Assembly (NCBI RefSeq): GCF_902705885.1
Contig: NZ_CACSIP010000001.1
Coordinates: 195,316 to 257,922 of the forward strand
DNA: 62,607 nucleotides
Direction: 5' to 3'
Source: Mycolicibacterium austroafricanum
GTDB lineage: Bacteria > Actinomycetota > Actinomycetes > Mycobacteriales > Mycobacteriaceae
Shown here: piece after piece, positions 18,073 to 26,791 of the stretch
Layout: each line of letters begins with the position of its first letter
Position numbering within the stretch: position 1 is the first letter of the stretch
Notes under the pieces: generated by a model
The model's database searches: none
Told to the model about the DNA's origin: nothing
What the model saw: only the letters and a program-made list of their open reading frames with translations
Made by a program: the position numbers and the translations under genes

Positions 18073-18851
18073 GCCTTGTACTCCCCGCAGTTCACGTCCA
18101 GTGCCTGCCCGGTGATCCCGCTCGACAGATCGCTGGCCATGAACAGGATGGCCGCCGCGACCTCCGCCTCGGTGGGCAGCCGCTTGAGATCAGACGCCGC
18201 CGCGGTGGCCTTGTAGATCTCGTCGACGGTGGTGCCGTACTTACCGGCCTGATGGTTGAAGTAACTCTCCAGGGTGCCGCCCCAGATATACCCGGGCAGA
18301 ATCGAATTCACCCGGATGCCCTGCTCCCCCAACTCGGTGGCCAGCGACTGCGACATCGCCAGCAATGCCGACTTGGCCATCTTGTACGCGCCGTACTTGG
18401 CCTGCGAATGCCGCACCACCATCGAGTTCACGTTCACCACAGAGCCGTTGGAAGCGGCCAGCGCCGGGGTGAAGCCCTGGATCATCCGCAGCGCGCCGAA
18501 CACCGTCAGCTCGATGGCATCGCGCATGTGGTCGAACGTGGTGTTGGCCAGCGGCTTCATCGACGGCACCCGGAACGCGTTGTTGATCAACACATCGACC
18601 CGGCCGTAGGCCTTCATCGACTCCTCGACCAGATTGCCCACCTGCGCCTCGTCGGTGATGTCGGTACCGACCGACAACGCGCGCCGGCCGAGGTCGGTGA
18701 TCTGCTTGGCAACATCCTCGAGTCGCTCGACCGTGCGCGCCGCCAGCACCAGATCGGCGCCCTCCTCGGCGCATCGTCGCGCGAGCGTCGTGCCCAGCGC
18801 GGGTCCGACGCCGCTGATGACGACGACCTTGTCTTCCAGAAGTCCGGCCAT
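18069..18851 (-). CDS. Short-chain dehydrogenase/reductase (Rv3530c-type)
   Basis: The 260-residue SDR has an atypical glycine motif, SGVGPALGTTLARRCAEEGAD, then NNAFRVPSMKP in place of the usual NNAG and the active-site YGAYKMAKSALLAMSQSLA. The C-terminus ITGQALDVNCGEYKA is typical of SDRs that accept bulky substrates. It is encoded between the DUF1214-like gene (3 bp gap) and the sulfotransferase gene (4-nt overlap). Rv3530c, its positional counterpart, belongs to the KstR regulon. A hydroxysteroid or side-chain oxidation is likely, but the substrate is unproven. Confidence 0.83.
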   Translation of the reverse strand: MAGLLEDKVVVISGVGPALGTTLARRCAEEGADLVLAARTVERLEDVAKQITDLGRRALSVGTDITDEAQVGNLVEESMKAYGRVDVLINNAFRVPSMKPLANTTFDHMRDAIELTVFGALRMIQGFTPALAASNGSVVNVNSMVVRHSQAKYGAYKMAKSALLAMSQSLATELGEQGIRVNSILPGYIWGGTLESYFNHQAGKYGTTVDEIYKATAAASDLKRLPTEAEVAAAILFMASDLSSGITGQALDVNCGEYKA

Positions 18852-18854
18852 CTG

Positions 18855-19982
18855 TCAGCCCACCATTCTCTCGCCAATTTGCTTCTGACGCAGCGCGATC
18901 CGCGCCCGCCAATCTTCCTCGGTGATCTTGTTGCTGTCATAGTGCGGCAGCGCGGCGGCCACGTCGTCGAAGTCGACGAGGTCCACGGTCGGGCCGTCGG
19001 CCTCGGTCAGCTCCCGGGAGACCCGCTGCCAGCGGAACTGGAGGAATCCCTTGCGGTGCCCCAGCGTCTCCACCCAGTTCGTGACGCCCGGGTTCTTGTC
19101 CGACACCACGATCCGGATCTTGCCGTCCGGATCTGCCTGCGCCTGAGTGCCGTTCAGCGACGTCTGGTGATTGATGTAGTCCAGCGAGATGTACCACAGG
19201 CTCCCCAGCTGGAAGCCCAGATACGGGGCGTCGGTGACCGGCAGCGTGATGATCAGCGCCTGGTCCTCGGTCAACTCGAACTGTCCGGCCGACGAGTACT
19301 GGGTGGCCAGCCCACCCGGCGTCAGCCGGGGCGCGACCATCGTGTTGGCGGGGCTGTCGTTGTAGAACCACTGCGGAAACTGCAGCCAGGTCTTGACACG
19401 CTGCACCAACTGCTTGCCCGCGACGGCGTAGCGCTTCTCGATGAGTTCCTTGGTCAACGGTGGTGGCGCCGTGCCCGCCGTGTCGGTCCTCGCGATCGCG
19501 AAGGTCCCGCGCTGGGCCGACCAGTCGTTGTACACCTCGCGGATCACCAACTGCGACGGCCCGGGCGGGGTGAAGCGCCATTCGAAACTGCCGTCGGAAG
19601 CGATGTCGAGTTTGCGGTCGTCGAACGCCGTCTCACTGTCGGGCACGTTGTCGTCGGTGTAATCGCCGCCGAGCAGTTGGAAGCTCACGTCGGTGGTGGT
19701 GCCGCGCCGGCCGGTGACGACGTACTCGTGGCCGGGTTGGACGCGGGTGCCGAAGTACATGGTGTCGGGATTGTCCAGGCCCATCTTGGTGAACGGCCCG
19801 GTGCCGCTGTGCAGGAACGGGTGGTCGCGGTCGTAGTCGAAGGCCACGTGGGTGCAGGCCGCGATGCACCCCGCGAGGTACTGCAACCCCTCGAGCAGGT
19901 CGGCCTCGGTCTCGATGAACGGGGCGGCGGCGACGAGTTGTTCGGCTTCGGCGATGGCGTCGGCCAACGGCTGGGAGTACAT
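18855..19982 (-). CDS. DUF1214-like protein of the sterol regulon (Rv3531c-type)
   Basis: The 375-residue protein has no recognisable catalytic motif. Two beta-rich blocks, one around GHEYVVTGRRGTTTDVSFQL and one around DAPYLGFQLGSLWYISLDYI, resemble DUF1254/DUF1214-type lipid-associated proteins. No signal peptide is seen. ATG 19980-19982 (MYSQPLADAIAEAEQL) is used; a GTG one codon upstream is equally possible. It is the first gene of a four-gene minus-strand operon and sits behind the KstR operator at 20055-20068. Function unknown; the regulon membership points to sterol handling. Confidence 0.75.
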   Translation of the reverse strand: MYSQPLADAIAEAEQLVAAAPFIETEADLLEGLQYLAGCIAACTHVAFDYDRDHPFLHSGTGPFTKMGLDNPDTMYFGTRVQPGHEYVVTGRRGTTTDVSFQLLGGDYTDDNVPDSETAFDDRKLDIASDGSFEWRFTPPGPSQLVIREVYNDWSAQRGTFAIARTDTAGTAPPPLTKELIEKRYAVAGKQLVQRVKTWLQFPQWFYNDSPANTMVAPRLTPGGLATQYSSAGQFELTEDQALIITLPVTDAPYLGFQLGSLWYISLDYINHQTSLNGTQAQADPDGKIRIVVSDKNPGVTNWVETLGHRKGFLQFRWQRVSRELTEADGPTVDLVDFDDVAAALPHYDSNKITEEDWRARIALRQKQIGERMVG

Positions 19983-20054
19983 CACGGTGACAACCTCTCA
20001 CTTTCCAGGCCGTTCCAATATTGGACCGGACTGGTAGAGTTTCCGACCTGACAC

Positions 20055-20068
20055 TAGAACGCGTTCTA
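20055..20068. promoter_or_regulatory. KstR-type operator between the Rv3531c-like gene and the IclR gene
   Basis: TAGAACGCGTTCTA is a perfect 14-bp palindrome matching TNNAACNNGTTNNA. It is 23 bp upstream of the IclR ATG and about 70 bp upstream of the divergent operon start. Confidence 0.9.
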
Positions 20069-20090
20069 ATTCGAGTCAACGGGCGGGGGC

Positions 20091-21011
20091 ATGCGGGAGT
20101 CACAGGAATCGTCGGCGCGGGCCGGTCGAGCCTCACCCCCGACCGAGCGCGTCGTCGCCGTCCTGGATTTTCTCGCCGAGCACCCGCACGACGGATTCGG
20201 TCTGTCGGAGCTGGCCCGCCGGCTCGGGATGAGCAAGCCGACGTGCCTGGGGATCGTCACCACCCTGAGCGACGCCCGCTACCTCGTTCGTGACGCCCGG
20301 GACAAGACGTATCGGATCGGGCCCAGGCTGATCGCGCTCGGCCACACCGCCCAGGAGTCCATGCGGGTCAACCCCTCGGCGCGCACCGAACTGCGCCGGT
20401 TGTCGACGATGTACGGCACCACCGCGGCGCTGTCCGCGGTCATCGACGACCGGATCACCCTGCTCGAACTCGTCGGGCCGCCCGGCGCCGATGCCGGTGT
20501 GCAGGTGGGCCAGAGCTATCCGTTCGCGCCGCCGGTGGGGCTGATGTTCGTGCTCTGGGACGACGAGGCACTGCGCGACTGGCTGGCGAAGGAACCCACG
20601 ATCCCGCTGCGCACCGACACCGCACGCCTGGACCGGGTGATCGCCGAATGCCGGACCGCCGGCCATCTGGTCGAACGCCAGACCCCCGGCGGGCGGCGCC
20701 TGTACTCACTGATGGCCGGGATGTCCAGCACCCTGCCCGACGAACTGCGAGCCCTGCTGGGTGAACTGGTGTCCGACATCGGTGAGCGGGTGTACTTGCG
20801 GGAGAACAAGACCGGGCGCCGCAATGCCCGCTCCGATATCAGCGTGATCTCGGCGCCGGTGTTCGACCATCATCAGCGGCAGATCATGGTCGCGTCGATG
20901 CACATCGGAGAGCCGTTGACGGACAACGAGATCACCGAACGCGCCCGGTCGCTGGTGGCGACAGCAGACGAGGTGACGGCCCAACTCGGCGGCTCGAAAC
21001 CGGACCGCTAG
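20091..21011 (+). CDS. IclR-family transcriptional regulator
   Basis: The 306-residue protein has an N-terminal winged helix (ERVVAVLDFLAEHPHDGFGLSELARRLGMSK at about 19-49) and a C-terminal IclR effector domain that binds small organic acids. The KstR operator lies 23 bp upstream, so the regulator is itself probably under sterol control. I recall no IclR gene at this place in M. tuberculosis. Its target may be the divergent operon or unlinked genes. The stop overlaps the end of the convergent recQ gene by 4 nt. Confidence 0.83.
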   Translation: MRESQESSARAGRASPPTERVVAVLDFLAEHPHDGFGLSELARRLGMSKPTCLGIVTTLSDARYLVRDARDKTYRIGPRLIALGHTAQESMRVNPSARTELRRLSTMYGTTAALSAVIDDRITLLELVGPPGADAGVQVGQSYPFAPPVGLMFVLWDDEALRDWLAKEPTIPLRTDTARLDRVIAECRTAGHLVERQTPGGRRLYSLMAGMSSTLPDELRALLGELVSDIGERVYLRENKTGRRNARSDISVISAPVFDHHQRQIMVASMHIGEPLTDNEITERARSLVATADEVTAQLGGSKPDR

Positions 21012-23104
21012 CTGGTGGCCGCCAGCGCGAAGGGAAGCACCGCGGGGGCTCCCGCGGCGCGCACCACGCGCGACGCCATGGTCAGCGTCCACCCGGAGTC
21101 GGTCATGTCATCCACCAGCAACACCGGCCCGCCGGCCGCCTCGATCGGGTCCGGCTCAGGTGGCGACCACGCACGCTCCAGTGCCGCGACGCGGTAGGCC
21201 GAGTTGGCCGCGGTCACCGGCCGACGTCCCGGCGCGTAGCGCAGCGTGCCGAGGTCGATCAGCCGCCCCAACTCGGCGAGCTTGCGAGCCAGCGACGAGA
21301 TCAACAGCGGATGGGAGTCGGAGTCCAAACCCATCACCGCCGTAGGCCTGGCCGCCCAGTCCCACGACGCCAGTACTTTTACCGCCGCTTGCACGATGTC
21401 GTCGGACGCCTCGGCATCGGCGTCGTCGAGCAGCTTGCGCAGTCGGGCGCCCCAACCCAGATCGGTCAGCCGGCCGATCGCCCGCCCCGGCGCAGGGCCG
21501 TCGGTGATCCGCCCGCTGAGCTCCACGCCGAGTTTGCCCAGCCCCGACGGCCACTGCTTGCGGGGGGTGAGTTCCACTCCCGGACGCATCAGGCGCTGCC
21601 GGGTGTCCTCCGCCGCGGTCGCGTCGACATCAACCGCCGGCCGGATACCCGTGCAGTTGTCACACCGCCCGCACCGCTCCTCGGCGCCGAGTTCGGGATC
21701 GTCGAGTTGGCGGCGCAGAAACGCCATCCGGCATTCCGCGGTGCTCTGGTAGTCGAGCATCGCCTGCTGCTCACGCTTGCGGGCCTCGTCCAGATTGCGG
21801 TAGCGGGGTTCGTCGTATTCCCAGGCTGCACCGGTACCGACCCAGCCGCCCTTCACGCGCCGCACCGCACCGTCCACATCGAGCACCTTGAGCACCATCT
21901 CCAACCGGGACCGTCCGAGGTCCACCAGTGGTTCCAGTGCCGGCGTCGACAGCGGGCGCTCCCGATCCAACTCGCCGATCACTTTGCGCACCATGACTTC
22001 TGACGGAAAGGCCACCGAGGCGAAGTAACGCCAGACGTCCTGGTCCTCGCGGCCGGGCAGCAGGATCACCTCGGCGCTCGCCGTCGACCGGCCCGCACGG
22101 CCGACCTGCTGGTAGTAGGCGATCGGCGAGGAGGGCGCACCCAGGTGCACGACGAACCCGAGATCAGGCTTGTCGAAGCCCATCCCCAGCGCCGAGGTCG
22201 CGACAAGCGCCTTGACCCGGTTGGCGAGCAGATCCGCCTCGAGTTGCTCACGTTCGGCCGCCTCGGTGGAGCCGGTGTAGGACGCGACCTCATGCCCCTG
22301 CTCACGCAACAGTGCTGCGATGTCGTGCGCCTGGGCGACGGTCAGCGTGTACACGATGCCGGAACCCGGAAGTGAATCGATATGCGCGGCAAGCCAAGCC
22401 GCCCGCTGCGCAGGGCCGCCCGCCTGCACCACCGACAACCGGAGCGACTCCCGGTCCAGCCCGCCGCGCAACACCAGCGTGTCATTACCCGCGCCGGAGC
22501 CGACGCCCAGTTGAGTGGCGACATCGGTGACCACACGGTCGTTCGCAGTGGCTGTGGTCGCCAGGACCGGGACGTCGGCGCCGAGTTCTGCGATCAGCGT
22601 GCGGATGCGTCGGTAATCGGGCCGGAAGTCGTGTCCCCAATCCGACACGCAGTGCGCCTCGTCGACGACCACGAGCCCGGCGTCGCGGGCCAGTGCGGGC
22701 AGTACCTGATCACGAAAATCGGGGTTGTTCAGTCGTTCCGGGCTGACCAGCAGCACGTCGAGCTCGCCGCCCCGAACCCGGTCGTGGATCTCCGACCAGT
22801 CGGCGATGTTGCTCGAGTTGATGGTGGCGGCGTTGACACCCGCCCGTTCGGCCGCGGCCACCTGGTTGCGCATCAGCGCCAGCAGCGGCGACACGATGAC
22901 CGTGGCCCCGCGGCCCTCGGCGCGCAGCAGCTTCGCGGCGATGAAGTACACCGCTGATTTTCCCCAGCCGGTCCGCTGCACGACGAGCGCCCGGCGACGC
23001 TGCACCACCAACGCTTCGATCGCCGTCCATTGGTCGTCACGCAGCCGGGCGTCCGGGCCCGCCAGCTGTTCGAGAATCGTCTGGGCCTCGGCTCGTGTCG
23101 CCAT
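21008..23104 (-). CDS. recQ: RecQ-type DNA helicase with phosphoribosyltransferase-like C-terminus
   Basis: The 698-residue protein has the RecQ core: Walker A RTGWGKS at about 44-50, the DEAH box in VVVDEAHCVSDWGHDFRPDY, the GRAGR motif region and a zinc-binding CGRCDNC. The last 45 or so residues contain GPVLLVDDMTDSGWTLTMAS, which looks like the PRPP-binding VLLVDDxxxSG/TxT motif of type I phosphoribosyltransferases, preceded by NSAYRVAALERAW. It unwinds DNA 3'-5' in repair. ATG 23104 is the natural start. It has no obvious tie to the sterol genes and interrupts the KstR block. Confidence 0.88.
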   Translation of the reverse strand: MATRAEAQTILEQLAGPDARLRDDQWTAIEALVVQRRRALVVQRTGWGKSAVYFIAAKLLRAEGRGATVIVSPLLALMRNQVAAAERAGVNAATINSSNIADWSEIHDRVRGGELDVLLVSPERLNNPDFRDQVLPALARDAGLVVVDEAHCVSDWGHDFRPDYRRIRTLIAELGADVPVLATTATANDRVVTDVATQLGVGSGAGNDTLVLRGGLDRESLRLSVVQAGGPAQRAAWLAAHIDSLPGSGIVYTLTVAQAHDIAALLREQGHEVASYTGSTEAAEREQLEADLLANRVKALVATSALGMGFDKPDLGFVVHLGAPSSPIAYYQQVGRAGRSTASAEVILLPGREDQDVWRYFASVAFPSEVMVRKVIGELDRERPLSTPALEPLVDLGRSRLEMVLKVLDVDGAVRRVKGGWVGTGAAWEYDEPRYRNLDEARKREQQAMLDYQSTAECRMAFLRRQLDDPELGAEERCGRCDNCTGIRPAVDVDATAAEDTRQRLMRPGVELTPRKQWPSGLGKLGVELSGRITDGPAPGRAIGRLTDLGWGARLRKLLDDADAEASDDIVQAAVKVLASWDWAARPTAVMGLDSDSHPLLISSLARKLAELGRLIDLGTLRYAPGRRPVTAANSAYRVAALERAWSPPEPDPIEAAGGPVLLVDDMTDSGWTLTMASRVVRAAGAPAVLPFALAATS

Positions 23105-23167
23105 GGCCCCATCGTGCCCGGCGGGTGCGACAGCCTGCTCGGCCGGGCCCGCCGAGGCACCAGAACG

Positions 23168-23207
23168 CGCTTGCCGCGCCTGCGCCGGAGCGCGGGCGCG
23201 GCAAGCG
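23168..23207 (-). terminator. Hairpin downstream of the hemophore-like gene
   Basis: Perfect 13-bp arms (23168-23180 CGCTTGCCGCGCC and 23195-23207 GGCGCGGCAAGCG) with a 14-nt loop lie 28 bp past the stop of the 23236-23721 gene. There is no clear U-tract on either strand, so termination strength is uncertain. Confidence 0.5.
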
Positions 23208-23235
23208 GTCTTCAGCTGCGCGTGATCTCAGTCGA

Positions 23236-23721
23236 TCACGGGGTTTCCGGCGTCTCCGCGGGTGCTGGGGTCTCTGCCGGTGCCGGCGTAGCCGGGGTCT
23301 CCGCCGAGGTGGCAGATGTGTCCATGCCGCCCCAGACGGCCTGGGCCACCGGTGTCGGTGTCACCTGGACATTGCACTGGCTGTTGATGGCGCTGACCGG
23401 CTGGTAGATCTCCGTCAACTGCTCCTCGACCTCGGGGTTCTCGGCGAAGAACGTCTGGAAGGCTTCCTGGGCCTCGGGCTGGGCCTGCGACGTGATGGTC
23501 GACAGGGCCTCGTTGGTCTGCGGATTGGCCGTCAGGTACGCGCCCTCTGAGGCGGTAGCGGTGCTGACGGTGCCCGCGACGCCGGCCGCGGAGCAGTCCG
23601 GGCCTGGAGCAGGCTGGGCATTGGCGACCGGCGCGACGATGGCCGCCGAGCCGAAGGCGAGCAATCCGCCGGCGAACACGCCGAACAGACCGCGGCGCAC
23701 GGTGGTAGCGGAGGTGTTCAT
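23236..23721 (-). CDS. Secreted hemophore-like protein (Rv0203/Rv1174c type)
   Basis: The 161-residue product has a Sec signal peptide (RRGLFGVFAGGLLAFGSAAI, cleavage likely after ANA at about residue 37). A short helical mature domain carries two Cys (GPDCSAAGVAG and NSQCNVQV), as in the mycobacterial hemophore-related family, which binds haem at the cell surface. The tail is a low-complexity ATPAPAETPAPAETPETP run. ATG 23721 is used because GAGGAG lies 8 bases upstream; a GTG three codons earlier is less likely. It is not part of the sterol pathway by sequence. Confidence 0.78.
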   Translation of the reverse strand: MNTSATTVRRGLFGVFAGGLLAFGSAAIVAPVANAQPAPGPDCSAAGVAGTVSTATASEGAYLTANPQTNEALSTITSQAQPEAQEAFQTFFAENPEVEEQLTEIYQPVSAINSQCNVQVTPTPVAQAVWGGMDTSATSAETPATPAPAETPAPAETPETP

Positions 23722-23881
23722 GGAAATCACTCCTCGTCAATCGGTCGAGCACGCGACCATTCGGTCGCACCCCGAGGCCTAGCCGATCGACGTGCCCGCC
23801 AAACACCCGGCGCGCTCCACCGGCCCGGCCCGAACGGCGTCGCCGCAGGCCAGACCCATCGAGGAGTGATCTGAGAAATAT

Positions 23882-24931
23882 CTACGCCGGGGCGTCCATT
23901 TCGCGTTTGATCTCGAGTGCGATGTCGATGAGTTGGTCTTCCTGGCCGCCGATGAGTTTGCGCTGCCCGGCGCGGTGCAGGAGTTGGTGGGCGGGTACGC
24001 CGTAACGCTCGGATTGGCGGATGGCGTGTTTGAGGAAGCTGGAGTACACCCCGGAATAGCCCATGATCAGCGCGTTGCGATCCAACAGGCATTCGGCCGG
24101 CATGGCCGGGGCCACCACCTCCTCGGCGGCATCGGCGATCTCGAAGAAATCGATCCCGGTCTTCACACCGATCTTGTCGAACACCCCGATCAACGCCTCG
24201 ACCGGCGCGTTTCCCGCCCCGGCGCCGAACCGCCGACACGACCCGTCGATCTGCTTGGCCCCGGCGCGCACCGCCTCGATCGAGTTGGCCACCCCCAAAC
24301 CGAGGTTCTCGTGACCGTGAAAGCCCACCTGGGCATCGTCACCGAGCTCGGCCACCAGCGCCGACACCCGATCGGCGACACCCTCGAGCACCAACGCCCC
24401 CGCCGAATCGACCACATACACACACTGACACCCGGCATCGGCCATGATCCGCGCCTGCTTGGCGAGCTTGTCCGGCGCGATGGTGTGACTCATCATCAGA
24501 AACCCCACGGTCTCCAGACCGAGCTCACGGGCCAGACCGAAATGCTGGATCGACACATCAGCCTCGGTGCAGTGGGTGGCGATCCGGCAGATCGACCCGC
24601 CGTTGTTCTGCGCCTCTTTGATGTCCTCCTTGGTGCCCACCCCGGGCAGCATCAAGAACGCGATCTTGGCGTTGCGGGCCGTCTGCGCCGCGAGCTTGAT
24701 CAACTCCTGTTCCGGGGTCTTGGAAAACCCGTAGTTGAAACTCGAACCACCCAACCCGTCACCATGGGTCACCTCGATGACCGGCACCCCGGCGGTATCG
24801 AGCGCAGCGACGATCGCGCCCACCTCCTCAGAAGTGAACTGGTGGCGCTTGTGATGACTGCCGTCACGCAGCGACGTGTCGGTCATCCGGATGTCCCACA
24901 TCGGATCGAAATAGATCTCCTCAGTACTCAT
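23882..24931 (-). CDS. hsaF: HsaF, 4-hydroxy-2-oxo acid aldolase
   Basis: The 349-residue protein is a class II pyruvate aldolase of the DmpG/BphI type. R22, D23 and H26 in [12 protein letters not shown] match the catalytic Arg-Asp-His set, and H205/H207 in GFHGHENLG bind the metal. In steroid degradation it splits 4-hydroxy-2-oxohexanoate to pyruvate and propanal, which is channelled to HsaG. Its start overlaps the hsaG stop by 4 nt (ATGA), so the two form a coupled pair as in other aldolase-dehydrogenase complexes. It is the last gene of hsaE-hsaG-hsaF, order as in M. tuberculosis Rv3536c-Rv3534c. Confidence 0.93.
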   Translation of the reverse strand: MSTEEIYFDPMWDIRMTDTSLRDGSHHKRHQFTSEEVGAIVAALDTAGVPVIEVTHGDGLGGSSFNYGFSKTPEQELIKLAAQTARNAKIAFLMLPGVGTKEDIKEAQNNGGSICRIATHCTEADVSIQHFGLARELGLETVGFLMMSHTIAPDKLAKQARIMADAGCQCVYVVDSAGALVLEGVADRVSALVAELGDDAQVGFHGHENLGLGVANSIEAVRAGAKQIDGSCRRFGAGAGNAPVEALIGVFDKIGVKTGIDFFEIADAAEEVVAPAMPAECLLDRNALIMGYSGVYSSFLKHAIRQSERYGVPAHQLLHRAGQRKLIGGQEDQLIDIALEIKREMDAPA

Positions 24932-25860
24932 GCGTGCCCTCCTGTCGTGGCCGCGAGCACCTCTTTGGCGATCTCCTCGCCGACCTTCGTCGCTGCCGCG
25001 GTCATGATGTCCAGGTTCCCCGCATACGGCGGTAGATAGTCACCGGCACCTTCGACTTCCACGAACGTCGTCACCACAGCCTGACCGCCCGAGTTCACCG
25101 ACGGCGGGTCGAATTGCGGCTCGTTGAGCAGCCGGTAACCCGGCACATAGGTCTGCACCTGGGCCACCACGTCTTTGATCGACGCGGTGATCGCGTCCTG
25201 GTCGGCGTCCTCGGGGATCGCGCAGAAAATGGTGTCGCGCATGATCATCGGCGGATCGGCCGGATTCAAGATGATGATCGCCTTGCCGCGCGCCGCCCCC
25301 CCGATGGTCTGCACACCGGCGCTGGTGGTCTTGGTGAACTCGTCGATGTTGGCCCGGGTCCCCGGACCGGCCGACGCCGAGGACACCGACGCCACGATCT
25401 CCGCATACGGCACCGTTCCCCCCTGCTCGGCGACCGCGCGACACACCGCGTACACCATCGGGATGGTCGCCTGACCGCCACAGGTCACCATGTTCACGTT
25501 CGGCGCATCCAGATGCTCCCGCAGGTTCGCCGGCGGGATCACCCCGGGCCCGACCGCCGCCGGGGTCAGATCGATCGCCCGGATACCGGCTTCGGCGTAG
25601 CGCGGCGCCGCATCCCGGTGCACGTACGCGCTGGTGGCCTCGAACACCAGATCCGGCTTTTCCTCGCGCGCCAGCAACCAGTCCACACCCTCGTGCGAGG
25701 TCTCCAGGCCGAGCTTGCGCGCCCGGGCCAGACCCTCGCTATCGGGGTCGATCCCGATCATCCACCGCGGCTCCAACCACTGCGAGCGCAGCAACTTGTA
25801 CAACAGATCGGTGCTGATGTTGCCCGACCCCACGATCGCCACGGATGCCTTGTCAGGCAT
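24928..25860 (-). CDS. hsaG: HsaG, CoA-acylating propanal/acetaldehyde dehydrogenase
   Basis: The 310-residue protein has the NAD-binding GSGNISTDL at 11-19 and the catalytic Cys at 127 ([12 protein letters not shown]), as in BphJ/DmpF enzymes. It converts the propanal released by HsaF to propionyl-CoA. The ATG at 25860 follows CAGGGAGAATCC, a good ribosome-binding site that directly follows the last unit of the 15-bp tandem repeat. The 4-nt overlap with hsaF fits the channelling complex. Confidence 0.93.
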   Translation of the reverse strand: MPDKASVAIVGSGNISTDLLYKLLRSQWLEPRWMIGIDPDSEGLARARKLGLETSHEGVDWLLAREEKPDLVFEATSAYVHRDAAPRYAEAGIRAIDLTPAAVGPGVIPPANLREHLDAPNVNMVTCGGQATIPMVYAVCRAVAEQGGTVPYAEIVASVSSASAGPGTRANIDEFTKTTSAGVQTIGGAARGKAIIILNPADPPMIMRDTIFCAIPEDADQDAITASIKDVVAQVQTYVPGYRLLNEPQFDPPSVNSGGQAVVTTFVEVEGAGDYLPPYAGNLDIMTAAATKVGEEIAKEVLAATTGGHA

Positions 25861-25872
25861 GGATTCTCCCTG

Positions 25873-25947
25873 TCACTCGAAACCCAGTCATTCGAAACCC
25901 AGTCATTCGAAACCCAGTCATTCGAAACCCTGTCATTCGAAACTCAG
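25873..25947. repeat. Five tandem 15-bp units repeating the hsaE stop region
   Basis: Units at 25873-25887, 25888-25902, 25903-25917, 25918-25932 and 25933-25947 are variants of TCATTCGAAACCCAG. On the minus strand each reads CTG-GGT-TTC-GAA-TGA or a close variant, in the hsaE frame, so five in-frame TGA codons follow one another. The 5'-most unit (25933-25947) holds the real hsaE C-terminus (LSFE-stop). Confidence 0.92.
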
Positions 25948-26718
25948 TTGCACTGAACCTAACCCGCTGAAGTCGGCGACGAAGTGGCTGCCCGCAGGTG
26001 CATCTATCGCACGGGTGCACGACCCAGGAAGCACGATGTCACCGGCTTTGAGCCGGACCCCGAAACCCTCCACCTTGCGCGCCAACCACGCGACCGCCGT
26101 GACCGGATTCCCCAACACCGCATCACTGCGCCCCTGCGCGACGACCTCACCGTTGTTGGTCAGCACCGCGTCGATGCTCTTGATATCGATGTCCTTCGGC
26201 GACACCCGCGCCTCACCGAGCACCCACCCCGCCGACGACGCATTATCAGCGATCGTGTCGCACAGCTTGATCTGCCAGTTCGTGATGCGGGTGTCGATCA
26301 GCTCGATGGCCGGCGCGAACGCCGCCGTCGCCGCCAGCACGTCGTCCTCAGTGCACCCCGCCCCGGGTAGATCGTCGGCGAGCACGAACCCCACCTCGAC
26401 CTCCACCCGCGGATACAGGTAACGGTCCGAGCGGACCGGGACCTCTTCGAAGACCTGCATGTCGTCGAGCAGATGCCCGTAGTCGGGCTCGTCGACGTTC
26501 ATCATCTTCTGCATGGCCTCCGACGACAGCCCGACCTTGTGCCCGACGATCCGGGCACCGTCGGCGACTCGCTGACGGATGTTGATCAGCTGGATCTCGT
26601 AGGCATCCACCACATCGATGTCCACATTCCGATCAGTGAGCGGAGAGATCGGAACCCGACCCCGTTCCGCCTGGGCCAGGTCAGCAGCAAGTTGCTCACG
26701 CACCTCCGAACTGAGCAT
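25933..26718 (-). CDS. hsaE: HsaE, 2-hydroxyhexa-2,4-dienoate hydratase
   Basis: The 261-residue protein belongs to the 2-keto-4-pentenoate hydratase family: VEVGFVLADDLPGAGCTEDD carries conserved metal-binding acidic residues, and GHKVGLSSEAMQKMMNVDEPDYG and VLGNPVTAVAWLARKVEGFG are typical. It hydrates the ring-A-derived 2-hydroxyhexa-2,4-dienoate to 4-hydroxy-2-oxohexanoate for HsaF. ATG 26718 begins MLSSEVREQLAADLAQAER. The operon is divergent from kstD with the KstR operator between. Its last codons and stop form the first unit of the five-fold 15-bp repeat. Confidence 0.92.
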   Translation of the reverse strand: MLSSEVREQLAADLAQAERGRVPISPLTDRNVDIDVVDAYEIQLINIRQRVADGARIVGHKVGLSSEAMQKMMNVDEPDYGHLLDDMQVFEEVPVRSDRYLYPRVEVEVGFVLADDLPGAGCTEDDVLAATAAFAPAIELIDTRITNWQIKLCDTIADNASSAGWVLGEARVSPKDIDIKSIDAVLTNNGEVVAQGRSDAVLGNPVTAVAWLARKVEGFGVRLKAGDIVLPGSCTRAIDAPAGSHFVADFSGLGSVQLSFE

Positions 26719-26776
26719 CTAGGTGAAGTCCCCTCGTTTCGTCGACCGGCACAGTTGTGGGTCGGCCGGGCAATTC

Positions 26777-26790
26777 TATAACGTGTTCTA
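26777..26790. promoter_or_regulatory. KstR-type operator abutting the kstD start
   Basis: TATAACGTGTTCTA matches TNNAACNNGTTNNA and ends 1 bp before the kstD ATG (26792). TATAAC at 26777-26782 could serve as the -10 box of a leaderless kstD transcript. It also lies 58 bp upstream of divergent hsaE. Confidence 0.88.
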
Positions 26791-26791
26791 C

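Noticed and set aside
25873..25947. Possible CRISPR array
   Set aside because: Units are 15 bp with no spacers and include the hsaE stop codon; it is a simple tandem repeat.
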